A model generated the notes under the pieces. It ran no database searches. It was not told the DNA's origin and saw only the letters and a list, made by a program, of their open reading frames with translations. Positions 43,703 to 53,902 of a DNA stretch of 64,000 nucleotides are shown here, one piece after another. Made by a program: the position numbers and the translations under genes. The DNA is from Sphingobacterium wenxiniae (lineage in GTDB: Bacteria > Bacteroidota > Bacteroidia > Sphingobacteriales > Sphingobacteriaceae), in the NCBI RefSeq assembly GCF_900116225.1, contig NZ_FOZZ01000012.1:42755-106754 (forward strand). Reading direction: 5' to 3'. Position 1 is the stretch's first letter. Every line of letters starts with the position of its first letter.

Positions 43703-44974
43703 TTACCTCTTCACCCAGCGGTTAAGCGCATTATGCTCGCCTTCGATAACAATCTTGAAGGCTTGCTCTTGTGCAAACGCTTCGGGAAGTTCAACTTCTA
43801 CTTTACGTTTAGCCAAATCCACTTCAGCAATCAGTGCATATTCATCTGCGTTGCCGGGTCCGGACTTATTAAAGTTATCTGTCGGTGTTACGTATATTTT
43901 GACTTTTCCTTCTCTGCTAAAAGGTGTCCAGGTAATCGTCAACTTATTGTTCTCCAATTTAGCCGTGGGGTCAGCTATGGATACATCTCCAATAAAAGGC
44001 ACACCATCTAATTCATATCGCTGTATTGTAGGAATACTTACCCCCAAATGGCGAGCCATGGAAGGTAGAATATCTACTATAGCGGGGGTATGGGCATGAA
44101 AGTGCTGATTCAGATTTTTAGCATTGGTTGCAATCCAGATTCCTCTTTCTCGCTCAGATTGCCCGCCATGTGAGAATCCAGTAGCGACATCCCTGCCATG
44201 ATCCGTAATAACAATAAACATCCACTCCTCATTATGATATTGCTCCCTATAGCGAATAGCAGCATATAGTTCTCCAACCTGTCTATCCGCTTTTGCTATC
44301 GCATCTACCATACCTTCCCCATCTCCATAACGATGTCCCGCATCATCAGTATATTGTAAATATACCTAGCTAAAATTTGGTGCATCGGCACGCAGGCTTT
44401 GCGAAGCTTGCTTGACCACTTCCTCATCAATTTTATTGATATAAATCGATTCCATGTCATGCGGAAAACGTACCGTGTCATGCTCATATCCATCAAAATG
44501 GTAATCCATTTTCAATTTACCAGTTTGATCCAATCCTTCACCGAGTAATTTGGTGCGATTGTCCAACCATGTGGAGTAAATACCTACCTTACTTTCCGGT
44601 TTTGTCGCTTTAAGAAAACGAAACATCGTCCAATAGTTATAATTTGGATTCTCCAAACCATTCCCCCATACGTTATGTTTGTTGCCCCAAGTGCCGGTCA
44701 TCATGCTGGTATAACAAACTGCGGATATTGTCGGTGTTTCAGAATAACCGCCACGTTCTCCTCCCATATAAGCCCGGGTATAGCCCCCATCTTTACTGAC
44801 AGCATCGATAAACGGTGTATGTACCCGCTCAATCATATCCGCAGGAATTCCATCGACGATAATGACAATTGCTTTTTTTGTTTTCGCTGATTGTGCGGAA
44901 ACGTTCTGGGCAGCTACAGCCAACAACAATATGCCAAGAAATCTCCCCATAGACCCAATCTTTTTAATCTTCAT
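43703..44974 (-). pseudogene. Alkaline-phosphatase-superfamily phosphodiesterase interrupted by an in-frame amber codon
   Basis: 424 codons in one continuous frame with a single internal TAG (complement of 44366-44368). Before it: a Sec signal (MKIKKIGSMGRFLGILLLAV), IVDGIPADMI with the first metal Asp, and VCYTSMMTG with the nucleophile Thr, all typical of nucleotide pyrophosphatase/phosphodiesterases. After it: YTDDAGHRYGDG and TDHGRD..GFSHGG, the other metal ligands, then a C-terminal beta domain. The codon precedes VYLQYTDDAGH, where relatives usually have Trp (TGG), so one G-to-A change explains it. Unless the stop is read through, the 202-residue product is inactive. Confidence 0.85.
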
Positions 44975-45045
44975 CTTAATGATTATCTATAATATTATTA
45001 AAACTATGTTTTTCTAGTTTAGCATGCAAAAAACATAAACAAAAA

Positions 45046-45069
45046 ACGGGAAGCTAATTAGCTTCCCGT
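45046..45069 (-). terminator. Terminator of the ATP synthase operon
   Basis: ACGGGAAGCT (45046-45055) and AGCTTCCCGT (45060-45069) form a 10-bp stem around AATT; on the minus strand it is followed by a T-run (complement of AAAAAA at 45041-45046). Lies 20 bp after the atpG stop. Confidence 0.8.
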
Positions 45070-45091
45070 CTTCTATTCTATTTACATCTCC

Positions 45092-45976
45092 TTATCCGTT
45101 GGACAATGCCGCCGCACCGGATACGATTTCTGTCAATTCGGTTGTAATTGCCGCTTGACGCGCTTGGTTATAGGACAGTTTCAATGATTTTAATAAATCA
45201 CCCGCATTTTCAGTCGCTTTATCCATTGCTGTCATACGCGCACCATGCTCAGATGCATTAGAATCCAACACAGCTTTATACAATTGTATTTTAATCGCTT
45301 TCGGAATCAATTCCTCAATGATCTTTTCTTTCGAAGGCTCAATGATATAATCTACCTCTGCAGTGTTTTGCTGTTCGGCTTTTTCCTCTGGCAACAAAGG
45401 AAGAATCTGTTCGGCAGTTAAAATCTGCATCGCAGCATTACGGAACTGGTTATACACTACTTCCACGCGATCAATATTCCCTTCCTTGAACTCTTCCATG
45501 ATGTATTCTGTTACTTTGGATACATTTAAGAAGTTCAGATCGCTATACAAGTCATGGTTCTCACCAATTACGTTATATCCACGTTTCGAGAAGAAATCAT
45601 GCCCACGTTTACCGATACCAATAATGCTTACATTACCTTGCGCATATTGTTCTGCGTATTTATTCGCGATTAATTGCGAAGCAGTCTTGATAGCATTGGC
45701 ATTAAAAGCTCCAGCCAAACCTCTATTTGAAGTCAATACAACCACCAATACCTTCGTAGGAATGCGGTCTTGTGTATATGGAGAATCATTACCTTCAACA
45801 GAAGCAGAAACTTGTGCCAAGATATCCCTAAGTTTATTGGCATAAGGACGCAATTGCACAATCGCATTAGTTGCACGTTTTAACTTCGCCGCAGCTACCA
45901 TCTTCATCGCTTTGGTAATCTGTTGCGTGGAGGTCACCGAGGTAATCCGGTTTCTAACTTCTTTTAAATTTGCCAT
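45092..45976 (-). CDS. atpG: ATP synthase F1 gamma subunit
   Basis: 294 residues, the usual length. The N-terminal coiled-coil helix (RNRITSVTSTQQITKAMKMVAAAKL) and the C-terminal helix (ATENAGDLLKSLKLSYNQARQAAITTELTEIVSGAAAL) that form the rotor shaft are clear, as is TSNRGLAGAFNAN. Couples c-ring rotation to the catalytic sites. Last gene of the operon; atpD and atpC are not in the window, as commonly seen in Bacteroidota where they lie elsewhere. Confidence 0.95.
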   Translation of the reverse strand: MANLKEVRNRITSVTSTQQITKAMKMVAAAKLKRATNAIVQLRPYANKLRDILAQVSASVEGNDSPYTQDRIPTKVLVVVLTSNRGLAGAFNANAIKTASQLIANKYAEQYAQGNVSIIGIGKRGHDFFSKRGYNVIGENHDLYSDLNFLNVSKVTEYIMEEFKEGNIDRVEVVYNQFRNAAMQILTAEQILPLLPEEKAEQQNTAEVDYIIEPSKEKIIEELIPKAIKIQLYKAVLDSNASEHGARMTAMDKATENAGDLLKSLKLSYNQARQAAITTELTEIVSGAAALSNG

Positions 45977-45987
45977 TCTTCTTTATA

Positions 45988-46060
45988 GTAGTGTGTATTG
46001 AGTAGTGAGTAGTGAGATAATTCTCATCGTACTCAATACTCAATACTTTGTACTGAATAC
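45988..46060. repeat. CTCAATAC/GTAGTGAG short tandem repeats between atpA and atpG
   Basis: TATTGAGTAGTGAGTAGTGAG is followed by GTACTCAATACTCAATAC and TACTGAATAC, in partly inverted orientation so that the two halves can pair. Same family as at 17378-17428 and 20136-20177. It lies inside the operon between two co-transcribed genes. Confidence 0.6.
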
Positions 46061-46063
46061 TAT

Positions 46064-47638
46064 CTAATATTTTGCTGCTAATTCCTTAGCTACTTTATCC
46101 AATACGTCAGTCAATTCGTCTGTATATTTACCTGCTTTCAAAGCTGCCAACACTTCTGGATGACGTTGCTCCAATTGCGTTAAGTATTCCTCTTCAAACT
46201 GACGCACTTTATTTACAGGCACTGAACGGAACAGACCTTTAGTACCAGCATAGATAATCGCAACTTGCTTCTCTACAGACACAGGTGAGTACTGTCCTTG
46301 TTTCAAGATTTCCACGTTACGTACACCTTTGTCCAATACAGCTTTAGTAGCCGCATCCAAATCCGAACCGAATTTAGCGAAAGCTTCCAGTTCGCGGTAC
46401 TGTGCTTGGTCAAGTTTTAAGGTTCCTGATACTTTCTTCATGGATTTGATCTGCGCATTACCTCCTACACGAGATACAGAAATACCTACGTTGATTGCTG
46501 GGCGGATACCTGCGTTGAACAAATTGGATTCCAAGAAAATCTGACCATCTGTGATGGAGATTACGTTTGTAGGAATATAAGCAGAAACGTCACCCGCTTG
46601 TGTCTCGATAATAGGAAGAGCGGTCAATGAACCACCACCTTTTACCAAGTGCTTGATAGAGGCAGGAAGGTCGTTCATATTACGTGCGATATCATCTGAA
46701 GAGTTGATCTTCGCAGCTCTTTCCAATAAACGAGAGTGTAGGTAGAATACGTCTCCAGGATAAGCTTCGCGGCCCGGTGGACGACGCAACAACAAAGATA
46801 CTTCACGGTAAGCTACTGCTTGTTTTGATAAGTCATCATACACAATCAATGCTGGACGACCGGTATCACGGAAGAACTCTCCGATAGCAGCACCTGCCAT
46901 TGGTGCGTAGAACTGCATAGGAGCTGGATCAGAAGCTGATGCGGCAACAACTACTGTATACGCCATAGCTCCTTTTTCTTCCAATACACGTACAATGTTC
47001 GCTACTGTAGAGTTCTTTTGGCCTACAGCAACATATATACAGAATACAGGCTGCCCTGCATCGTAAAATTCTTTTTGGTTCAAGATAGTATCGATACATA
47101 CCGCAGTCTTACCAGTCTGGCGGTCACCGATAACCAACTCACGCTGACCACGACCTACTGGAATCATCGCGTCAATCGCTTTGATACCTGTTTGCAACGG
47201 CTCAGTTACAGGTTGACGGTAAATAACCCCTGGAGCTTTACGCTCAATAGGCATCTCATATGTTTCACCCGTGATAGGTCCTTTACCATCGATAGGCTGA
47301 CCTAATGTATTTACCACACGACCTAACATACCCTCACCTACTTTTATAGATGCGATACGGTTAGTACGTTTTACCGTGTCACCTTCTTTAATTTCATCAG
47401 ATGCTCCCAAAAGAACGACACCCACGTTGTCTTCTTCCAAGTTCAACACGATACCTTCTAATCCGTTATCAAATTCAACCAATTCGCCGGACTGAACTTT
47501 AGTTAAGCCGTAAATACGAGCAATACCGTCACCAATAGTCAGTACGGTACCCACTTCCTCGAGCTCGGCTTCTGATTTAAAGCCTGACAATTGCTGTCTT
47601 AGAATTGCCGAAACTTCATCTGGTCTTACCTCTATCAT
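46064..47638 (-). CDS. atpA: ATP synthase F1 alpha subunit
   Basis: 524 residues. N-terminal beta domain, nucleotide-binding domain with P-loop [10 protein letters not shown] (171-180), [26 protein letters not shown] (with the alpha-subunit Arg finger region later in SVSRVGG) and the C-terminal helical domain. The non-catalytic nucleotide-binding subunit of F1. Separated from atpH by 50 bp and from atpG by an 87-bp spacer holding repeats. Confidence 0.96.
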   Translation of the reverse strand: MIEVRPDEVSAILRQQLSGFKSEAELEEVGTVLTIGDGIARIYGLTKVQSGELVEFDNGLEGIVLNLEEDNVGVVLLGASDEIKEGDTVKRTNRIASIKVGEGMLGRVVNTLGQPIDGKGPITGETYEMPIERKAPGVIYRQPVTEPLQTGIKAIDAMIPVGRGQRELVIGDRQTGKTAVCIDTILNQKEFYDAGQPVFCIYVAVGQKNSTVANIVRVLEEKGAMAYTVVVAASASDPAPMQFYAPMAGAAIGEFFRDTGRPALIVYDDLSKQAVAYREVSLLLRRPPGREAYPGDVFYLHSRLLERAAKINSSDDIARNMNDLPASIKHLVKGGGSLTALPIIETQAGDVSAYIPTNVISITDGQIFLESNLFNAGIRPAINVGISVSRVGGNAQIKSMKKVSGTLKLDQAQYRELEAFAKFGSDLDAATKAVLDKGVRNVEILKQGQYSPVSVEKQVAIIYAGTKGLFRSVPVNKVRQFEEEYLTQLEQRHPEVLAALKAGKYTDELTDVLDKVAKELAAKY

Positions 47639-47688
47639 TGTAATTATTATAAGGGGTTTTTGATTTTATTACTATTCCTGATCAAGAA

Positions 47689-48234
47689 CTATACGCCTTG
47701 ATTAACAAAATGTTTCTCCAATTTGTTCAACTTGCCTGCAATACTTGCATCGACCTGTCTGTCACCCACACGCACCACGAATCCGCCTATCAATGTTGGA
47801 TTCACAATATTCTTTAAAACGACTTCAGCTTTGATTTCTGCAGCAATTTGCTTCTGCAACGCAGTTTGGTTAGCCTCAGAAAGTGGAGCGGCTGAAGTAA
47901 CGGTAGCATGTACAATACCTTTTACTTCGTTATATTCCCGAACAAATTCTTGCGCAATATCCAAAAGGATGGCCGCACGACCTTTGTTTACCAGAATTGT
48001 AAAAAAAGACACAATTACCGGGCTGATCTTACCATTAAACAAAGCGTTCAGCACTTGATTCTTTTTATCACCACTGATAATAGGGTTTTTAAGAACAGCT
48101 AATAATTGTGAGTTAGATTTCAACACAACAATCACCGCTTCTATATCCTGCTTAACCGCTTCTAAAGAGTTTTGCTCCTGCGCTAGGTCAATCAGTGATT
48201 TTGCGTATCTCGATGCGACTGTAAAAATGGACAT
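47689..48234 (-). CDS. atpH: ATP synthase F1 delta subunit
   Basis: 181 residues, the normal size. N-terminal six-helix bundle beginning VASRYAKSLIDLAQEQ and the C-terminal domain with NPTLIGGFVVRVGDRQVDASI, the OSCP/delta signature. Links F1 to the peripheral stalk (AtpF). Placed between atpF and atpA in the usual order. Confidence 0.94.
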   Translation of the reverse strand: MSIFTVASRYAKSLIDLAQEQNSLEAVKQDIEAVIVVLKSNSQLLAVLKNPIISGDKKNQVLNALFNGKISPVIVSFFTILVNKGRAAILLDIAQEFVREYNEVKGIVHATVTSAAPLSEANQTALQKQIAAEIKAEVVLKNIVNPTLIGGFVVRVGDRQVDASIAGKLNKLEKHFVNQGV

Positions 48235-48301
48235 TGTATTAAATTATCTTCGATGAGCTTGCTAAAGCTCGGTTAAAAAAGTAAAAAGTAAAAATTTCCT
48301 C

Positions 48302-48329
48302 GTAGGGGCAAAAAATGTTTTGCTCCTAC
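48302..48329. repeat. Hairpin between atpF and atpH
   Basis: GTAGGGGCAAAA (48302-48313) pairs with TTTTGCTCCTAC (48318-48329) with one G:T pair and a 4-nt loop, overlapping the atpF stop codon. No T-run on the minus strand, so it may tune mRNA stability or expression of atpF relative to atpH rather than terminate. Confidence 0.5.
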
Positions 48330-48829
48330 TAATTCAATTTAACATCTTTCAACAAATCGCTAACGAAAGCTTCTTGTTTACCTTTGTCTTCAAATTCCTT
48401 TGTTAAGACTTTACGTGCAATATCCAAAGATAAGGAAGAAACTTGATTTTTAACCTCAGCTAAAGCTTTGTTTTTCTGTTCTTCAATTTCAATCTTCGCT
48501 TGTTCCAAGATTCTCTTGCTCGACTCTTGCGCTTCCGCTTTAGCTTCGCTCACGATCTTATCTTTCAATGATTTCGCCTCTTTCAAGATTTCGTCGCGCT
48601 CAGCACGAGCCTCTTTCAACAATTGCTCGTTCTCATTGGTCAAGCGCGCCATCTCTAATTTAGCTTTCTCAGCTGCTTGTAAAGCATCGGAAATACCTCT
48701 CTCACGATCTTCTAACGCGCTCACGATAGGTTTCCAAGCAAATTTACCAAGAATGATGATGACGATAACCAATATAATAAGTTGCCAAAAGAACAACCCG
48801 TACGAAAACTGATCTAATAGTTTTTCCAT
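48329..48829 (-). CDS. atpF: ATP synthase F0 b subunit
   Basis: 166 residues: one N-terminal membrane helix (about 8-30, FFWQLIILVIVIIILGKFAW) followed by a long charged coiled coil (about 38-150), the peripheral stalk. RERGISDALQAAEKAKLEM is typical. Present as a single b gene. Downstream lies the hairpin at 48302-48329. Confidence 0.94.
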   Translation of the reverse strand: MEKLLDQFSYGLFFWQLIILVIVIIILGKFAWKPIVSALEDRERGISDALQAAEKAKLEMARLTNENEQLLKEARAERDEILKEAKSLKDKIVSEAKAEAQESSKRILEQAKIEIEEQKNKALAEVKNQVSSLSLDIARKVLTKEFEDKGKQEAFVSDLLKDVKLN

Positions 48830-48926
48830 TATCTATGCTATAATAATTTTACGTTATTGCTTTTTTAAAAGCACTAATGGCAACCAACCGTTGATCCATT
48901 AGTGCTTCAGTTTCACTTATTGGTGA

Positions 48927-49133
<207 letters not shown>

Positions 49134-49147
49134 TTAAACAATAATTC

Positions 49148-50230
49148 TTAGTGATGCGGATGTTCCTCTACGGCCATACCAATGAACAATGAAGATAACA
49201 TGGTAAAGATAAAGGCCTGCAAGAAAGCAACCAATAGTTCCAAAAAGAACAAAATCAATGATAAAGCTAGTGACACACCGATACTTCCCGGAACAGTCAA
49301 CTGATTCTGGAACAAATACACAATGGCAATAAGTCCCATTACAACCGAGTGACCAGCCGTAATGTTAGCGAACAAACGCAACATCAACGAGAAAGGCTTG
49401 GTAAACATGCCCAACACCTCGATTGGCGCGAGCACAAATTTGAATGGCACAGGTACACCCGGCATCCAGAAAATATGTTTCCAATAATCTTTATTCGCTT
49501 TGATATTTGTAATCAAGAATGTTAAAATAGCCAAACAGAATGTTACAGTGATATTACCTGTCACATTGAAGCCAAGTGGGGTCATACCCAGAAGGTTCAA
49601 AATCCAAATCAAGAAAAACACCGATAATAGGTATGGCATGAATTCTCTGTAACGGTGACCGATGTTAGGAATTGCCATTTCATCACGAACATACAATACC
49701 AATGGTTCTAAGAAGCGACCTGCACCTTTAGGCAGATTGCCAGAACCTTTTTTGTATGTCTTCGCTAATGAAGTAAAGGCAACAAACATAATCAAAGCTG
49801 CAAGCATTAATCCAACAACATTTTTAGTGATGGAGAAATCCAAAGGTTTTGCATTGGTTGGGTGGTGCTTATCATCATAATCCAACACGCCATCAGCACC
49901 TGTTTTGTAAATCTTACCATGGTACAATTTGTAATATTGCCCATCCTTTTCTACAACTTGTTTCCCATGGTCAAACTCTCCCGAAGAAAACACTTTCAAA
50001 CCGCCATCAATCAAGATAACGGGCAATGGAAACCCATAAACTTTGCCTGCCTCGCTATCTGCAAAAAGAGAGAAATAATAGTCATCTTCCAAGTGATGGG
50101 CAATGTATTCATTGATTTCATCAGCTTGAGACTTCTCTCCTATCGTGTCCTCTGCAGCTTTTGTTACCACAGGCGCTACTGCAAAAAACAGTGCCGTAAA
50201 ATATAAAAGTGCTCTTTTAAGACTCACCAT
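49148..50230 (-). CDS. atpB: ATP synthase F0 a subunit with long N-terminal periplasmic extension
   Basis: 360 residues from the ATG at 50230 (MVSLKRALLYFTALFFAVAP, a signal-like helix); the frame extends 14 codons upstream without better support. Residues about 25-130 are hydrophilic and precede the five membrane helices, making it about 90 residues longer than the E. coli a subunit. The essential arginine lies in LMLRLFANITAGHSVV, and the last helix FTMLSSLFIGMAVEEHPHH is present. Such extensions occur in Bacteroidota; their role is not established. Confidence 0.93.
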   Translation of the reverse strand: MVSLKRALLYFTALFFAVAPVVTKAAEDTIGEKSQADEINEYIAHHLEDDYYFSLFADSEAGKVYGFPLPVILIDGGLKVFSSGEFDHGKQVVEKDGQYYKLYHGKIYKTGADGVLDYDDKHHPTNAKPLDFSITKNVVGLMLAALIMFVAFTSLAKTYKKGSGNLPKGAGRFLEPLVLYVRDEMAIPNIGHRYREFMPYLLSVFFLIWILNLLGMTPLGFNVTGNITVTFCLAILTFLITNIKANKDYWKHIFWMPGVPVPFKFVLAPIEVLGMFTKPFSLMLRLFANITAGHSVVMGLIAIVYLFQNQLTVPGSIGVSLALSLILFFLELLVAFLQAFIFTMLSSLFIGMAVEEHPHH

Positions 50231-50326
50231 ATTGATTATGTAGATTGTATTAAAATTTGCGCAAAAATACAATTTTATTTGGCATTAATTCATATTTCCT
50301 TAAACTTTTTTTAACTTTTTGAACAC

Positions 50327-50731
50327 TCATTTTTCTGCTGTTGTTGTATCCTGATTTACAAGCACGTACGCAACGTATACATCAAAAAACAGAAAGAGGA
50401 AAAACACCGTCAAAAAGTTATACTCTAAGAAGTCATTTTCCAAGAGGCCAAAGCCGTGGCGAATGAATAAATAGCCGGTCAGAGCCTTCAACACAAAACC
50501 AGCCAAAAATGCAAAAGCCACATAAGTAGGCATAGCATACTTCACCCCGCATAACAGCAAAACAACCAACAAGGAAGCAACGCCAAAAAACGTATATAAT
50601 CCAGATAAAGTATAACCCGTCTGCTCCCAATAGACCTGCACATCCAATTTAGTCAATACAAGAGTATGCCCAGCATACCCCAATACAGCAACACCAACCA
50701 AAAGCAACAAAAACTTCAGGTAATTATTCAT
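50327..50731 (-). CDS. Four-helix membrane protein in the ATP synthase operon
   Basis: 134 residues with four hydrophobic segments (about 5-22, 42-62, 68-88, 105-125). No motif beyond that. Its position between the AtpZ/AtpI-like gene and atpB, with an 8-bp overlap to the former, suggests a role in assembly of the F0 sector similar to AtpI or AtpQ/R-like accessory proteins of other phyla; this is inference from context. Confidence 0.7.
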   Translation of the reverse strand: MNNYLKFLLLLVGVAVLGYAGHTLVLTKLDVQVYWEQTGYTLSGLYTFFGVASLLVVLLLCGVKYAMPTYVAFAFLAGFVLKALTGYLFIRHGFGLLENDFLEYNFLTVFFLFLFFDVYVAYVLVNQDTTTAEK

Positions 50732-50951
50732 CCTTATTCAAATAGTTAACTTGTCTAATAAATTGATACATAGAGACTACAACCCCTAACATCGTCAGTC
50801 CTTTCATCCACCACTCGCCTTCCACTTCATATTTCCCATCCAGCCAACTGCCAACCCAATAAAAAAGATAAATGGTCACCCCCATCTGTATAGGCATACT
50901 GGCAAACACCAGCCATCGGTTTTTCTTATTATTGGGTTTGTTTTCGCTCAT
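50724..50951 (-). CDS. AtpZ/AtpI-family protein
   Basis: 75 residues, two membrane helices separated by a short loop, with WLVFASMPIQMGVTIYLFYW and GSWLDGKY in the first half, which is the AtpZ/AtpI (GxWLD) signature. These proteins help assemble the c-ring or import Mg2+. First gene of the ATP synthase operon; its start lies 57 bp upstream of the end of the helicase gene on the same strand. Confidence 0.82.
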   Translation of the reverse strand: MSENKPNNKKNRWLVFASMPIQMGVTIYLFYWVGSWLDGKYEVEGEWWMKGLTMLGVVVSMYQFIRQVNYLNKDE

Positions 50952-51008
50952 GGTCTTCTGTGGTCAAAGATAGTATTTTTATGCATTCCTTAAGTACAAT
51001 CTTGCTTA

Positions 51009-53228
51009 TCAAGCATTCTCTACTTCCAAGACCCTTTGCCCAAGCTTGATTTCCGGATAGGAGTAATCATCACCCAGTATCATCTTCATTTCCGAAGAAG
51101 ACTTTCCGTCATGCTTGCGTAGCACCGCCAGCATGTGCTCCAGCTTATCCTTATCCATCAGCTCTTCGGCTTCTATATCCGTGCCAACAAAATTAATCAA
51201 GTGACCATAAATCGTACCTTCCACCATGCCCCTTTTCAGGGCAATATCCGCTACCGTCAACCCATCTAGAAACATATCCAATGAAATTTGTTTTGTGTCT
51301 TTCACCACATCATCATCTTCCTGCTTCACTGAGGTATCTTTACTACGTTCAGTGCGACTCATGTTATCCACCATCTGCGAAAGATCTCCTTCCTGTGTGA
51401 GAATATCGGCAATAGTCAGACAATGTGCCAACTGTTCTTTTTTACGTCGGAAATCCAGTAACATCGATTTCAGTTCCTCTACATATCTCTTCGTCCGTTT
51501 TTTAATCTTCCAGGCATCAATATGCGCTTGCGTGGGCAACAAGACACCCTCATCAAACTTTGGCAAGAACCAAGCTACGGCGGATTTACTACGTTCACAG
51601 ATTTTACTATAGTCTAACTGCGCTTTGTCACTCAACATACTGTAAAGCTGCGTAATGAATTTATTCGCAACTTTCTCCTGCTCTTTCAGCTGTTGTATCA
51701 ATGACTCAAAATAAGTCAAGGCTTCAGGCTTACCTTCGACATTTCGGTCTGCAAGCGATTTCTGGAGCTCTTCCGCTGTCTCCACCAGACCATTCCATCG
51801 GAAACTCTGCAACAAAATCTGTCCCAGATAGTTTCGTTGGCAAACCTCCAACATTTTGTTCACTTCCTCCTCAGCCATCATACGCTGCATAAAATTAACC
51901 ACCTGTCCATCTGTACGGATAGCATGCATCGGAATCTTGGATTTCAGTACCAAACCGTCCAAACCCGTCATCCGGCTTAACGCCACGTAGACCTGTCCTG
52001 CGGCAAAGGATGTCCCGGCATCAATAACAGCTTTATCAAACGTCAAACCTTGGCTCTTATGGATAGTTATTGCCCATGCCAACCGCAACGGAAATTGGGA
52101 AAAAGTACCCAACACCTCTTCTTCAATTCTATCCTCTCCTTTATCGTATTTATAGCGGATGTTCTCCCAAGTTTCACGACGAACCACCACATCCTCCGAA
52201 CCATCATTAAACCCAACGACTACCTGATGTTTATCCAGCAACAATTCTTTCACCACACCTATTTTACCGTTAAAGTACTTCCGATCTTCTCCGGTATCGT
52301 TCTTGATAAACATAACCTGCGCCCCGATCTTCAAAGCGAGCAACTCTTCTGCAGGATAAGCTCCCTGACTAAACTCATCCTTTACAACAGCACGCACCTG
52401 ATACATTTTACCCGACAACTTCGCCAACTCTTGCTGATTGATCTGGTCGGCCAATTTATTGTGCGAGGTCAAAGTAATATACTGCTCCCCTTCTTGTGGA
52501 GAAAACTCGGGATTATAATGCTCATGTAATTTATCCAGGTCGGACGTTGCACATTGATTGTTACGGATATTGTTCAAAAGGTCAATAAATCCTGAATCAC
52601 TTTGCCGATAAATTTTATTCAGCTCCAGCATCACTGGAGGATTTTCACGCAGCACTTTTGCATCAAAAAAGAAAGCGCTGGAATAATGGTCGCGAAGCAC
52701 CTGCCATTCGTGATCACGCACTACCGGCGGCAATTGGTACAGATCCCCGATAAACAGCATCTGCAAACCTCCAAACGGCCGCGCATCCCGACGAACGGAT
52801 TTCAAAATCACATCAATCGCATCCAACGTATCAGCCCGTACCATCGAGACTTCATCTATCACCAACAATTCCAACTCCTGCAATAACGCACGGCGTTGCT
52901 TGGTCAGCTTAATTGTCGAAAAAAGCCGGCTTTTATTATAGATATGTCCATCCTGCTCGTTCCATTGCAACGGATAATCCTCAATAAAAGTTCCAAAAGG
53001 CAGCCAAAACAAAGCATGTAGGGTCGTTCCTCCGGCATTCATTGCCGCCACGCCCGTAGGGGCTGTGATCGCCATTTTTTTATAGGAATTCTCCCGGATA
53101 TATTTCAGAAATGTGGTTTTCCCCGTCCCAGCCTTTCCTGTCAAAAACAAAGGTTGATTGGTTTGATTAACAAAAGAAACCGCTTGAATAAAAGCCTTAT
53201 TTTGCTCATCAAATTTTATTGCTGTCAT
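51009..53228 (-). CDS. PIF1/RecD-like SF1 helicase with C-terminal HTH domain
   Basis: 739 residues. Walker A GKAGTGKTT at 31-39, VIDEVSMVRAD as Walker B, FIGDLYQLPPV, and the later AWAITIHKSQGLTFDKAVID and YVALSRMTGLDGL motifs define an SF1B helicase of the PIF1/RecD group. Around residues 650-700 a helix-turn-helix-type module (DMFLDGLTVADIALKRGM.. EGTIYGHL), as in HTH_40-bearing Bacteroidota helicases. Probably acts in replication or recombination on structured DNA. Same strand as, and upstream of, the ATP synthase operon. Confidence 0.87.
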   Translation of the reverse strand: MTAIKFDEQNKAFIQAVSFVNQTNQPLFLTGKAGTGKTTFLKYIRENSYKKMAITAPTGVAAMNAGGTTLHALFWLPFGTFIEDYPLQWNEQDGHIYNKSRLFSTIKLTKQRRALLQELELLVIDEVSMVRADTLDAIDVILKSVRRDARPFGGLQMLFIGDLYQLPPVVRDHEWQVLRDHYSSAFFFDAKVLRENPPVMLELNKIYRQSDSGFIDLLNNIRNNQCATSDLDKLHEHYNPEFSPQEGEQYITLTSHNKLADQINQQELAKLSGKMYQVRAVVKDEFSQGAYPAEELLALKIGAQVMFIKNDTGEDRKYFNGKIGVVKELLLDKHQVVVGFNDGSEDVVVRRETWENIRYKYDKGEDRIEEEVLGTFSQFPLRLAWAITIHKSQGLTFDKAVIDAGTSFAAGQVYVALSRMTGLDGLVLKSKIPMHAIRTDGQVVNFMQRMMAEEEVNKMLEVCQRNYLGQILLQSFRWNGLVETAEELQKSLADRNVEGKPEALTYFESLIQQLKEQEKVANKFITQLYSMLSDKAQLDYSKICERSKSAVAWFLPKFDEGVLLPTQAHIDAWKIKKRTKRYVEELKSMLLDFRRKKEQLAHCLTIADILTQEGDLSQMVDNMSRTERSKDTSVKQEDDDVVKDTKQISLDMFLDGLTVADIALKRGMVEGTIYGHLINFVGTDIEAEELMDKDKLEHMLAVLRKHDGKSSSEMKMILGDDYSYPEIKLGQRVLEVENA

Positions 53229-53391
53229 GGATATTTATTTAGAAAATCTTCGCTGAACCTCAAAAGTAAGAAAAATATATGGGGCTATCAATTGAAGGTA
53301 AATCTGTATGGTGTAAAAAGAAACTTTTGAAGTCAACAGATGCAATTGCTTTTTTCATTAAAAACTTCTACCTTCACGTAAAAAAAGAAAA

Positions 53392-53895
53392 ATGGCACAG
53401 TATATTGATAAAGGCGAATTATTTAGCCAAATAGAAGAAAGATTAAAAAACGAAGGCTTTGGCATCGATAACATTGACCAAACAAGACCTTGGGGTGGTT
53501 TTTTCGTTATCAACGAAGATCAAGCACAAAAATTTGCAGACCAATATTTTGATGGTTTAGATGTACAGGAATTAAGAATTTCAGGGAAATTGAGCCCAAA
53601 AATCTTAATCGTTGCACCTCAGAAACGCCTATCTTGGCAGTACCACCATCGCCGTGCAGAAATATGGCGTGTAGTACAGGGAGAAGTTGGCGTCGTTACT
53701 TCCAATACCGATGAAGAAAACGAATTAAAACGCCTAACCGAGGGCGAGTTCATCCGCCTATCCCAGGGCGAACGCCACCGTTTAATTGGCTTAGAAGGTT
53801 ATGGGGTCATTGCTGAAATTTGGCAGCACACGGATGCTTCGAACCCTTCTGATGAAAGTGATATCGTACGTGTACAAGACGATTTTGGTAGATAA
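53392..53895 (+). CDS. Cupin protein, type II mannose-6-phosphate isomerase-like
   Basis: 167 residues. Starts with an N-terminal helix, then TRPWGGFFVI and the cupin barrel: KRLSWQYHHRRAEIWRVVQGEVGVV carries the metal-binding HHxxxxE/His pattern, and RLSQGERHRLIGLEGYGVIAEIW the second motif. Resembles the C-terminal isomerase domain of GDP-mannose pyrophosphorylase/phosphomannose isomerase enzymes, as a stand-alone protein. May supply mannose derivatives for polysaccharides, but substrate is unproven. Ended by the hairpin at 53903-53927. Confidence 0.8.
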   Translation: MAQYIDKGELFSQIEERLKNEGFGIDNIDQTRPWGGFFVINEDQAQKFADQYFDGLDVQELRISGKLSPKILIVAPQKRLSWQYHHRRAEIWRVVQGEVGVVTSNTDEENELKRLTEGEFIRLSQGERHRLIGLEGYGVIAEIWQHTDASNPSDESDIVRVQDDFGR

Positions 53896-53902
53896 AAGGG
53901 GG

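Noticed and set aside
44305..44496. 63-codon frame bridging the two halves of the phosphodiesterase gene
   Set aside because: Different frame; the two halves are in the same frame separated by one TAG, so no frameshift protein is needed.
45977..46063. Separate promoter or gene between atpA and atpG
   Set aside because: Only short tandem repeats are present; no -7 box and no reading frame of note.
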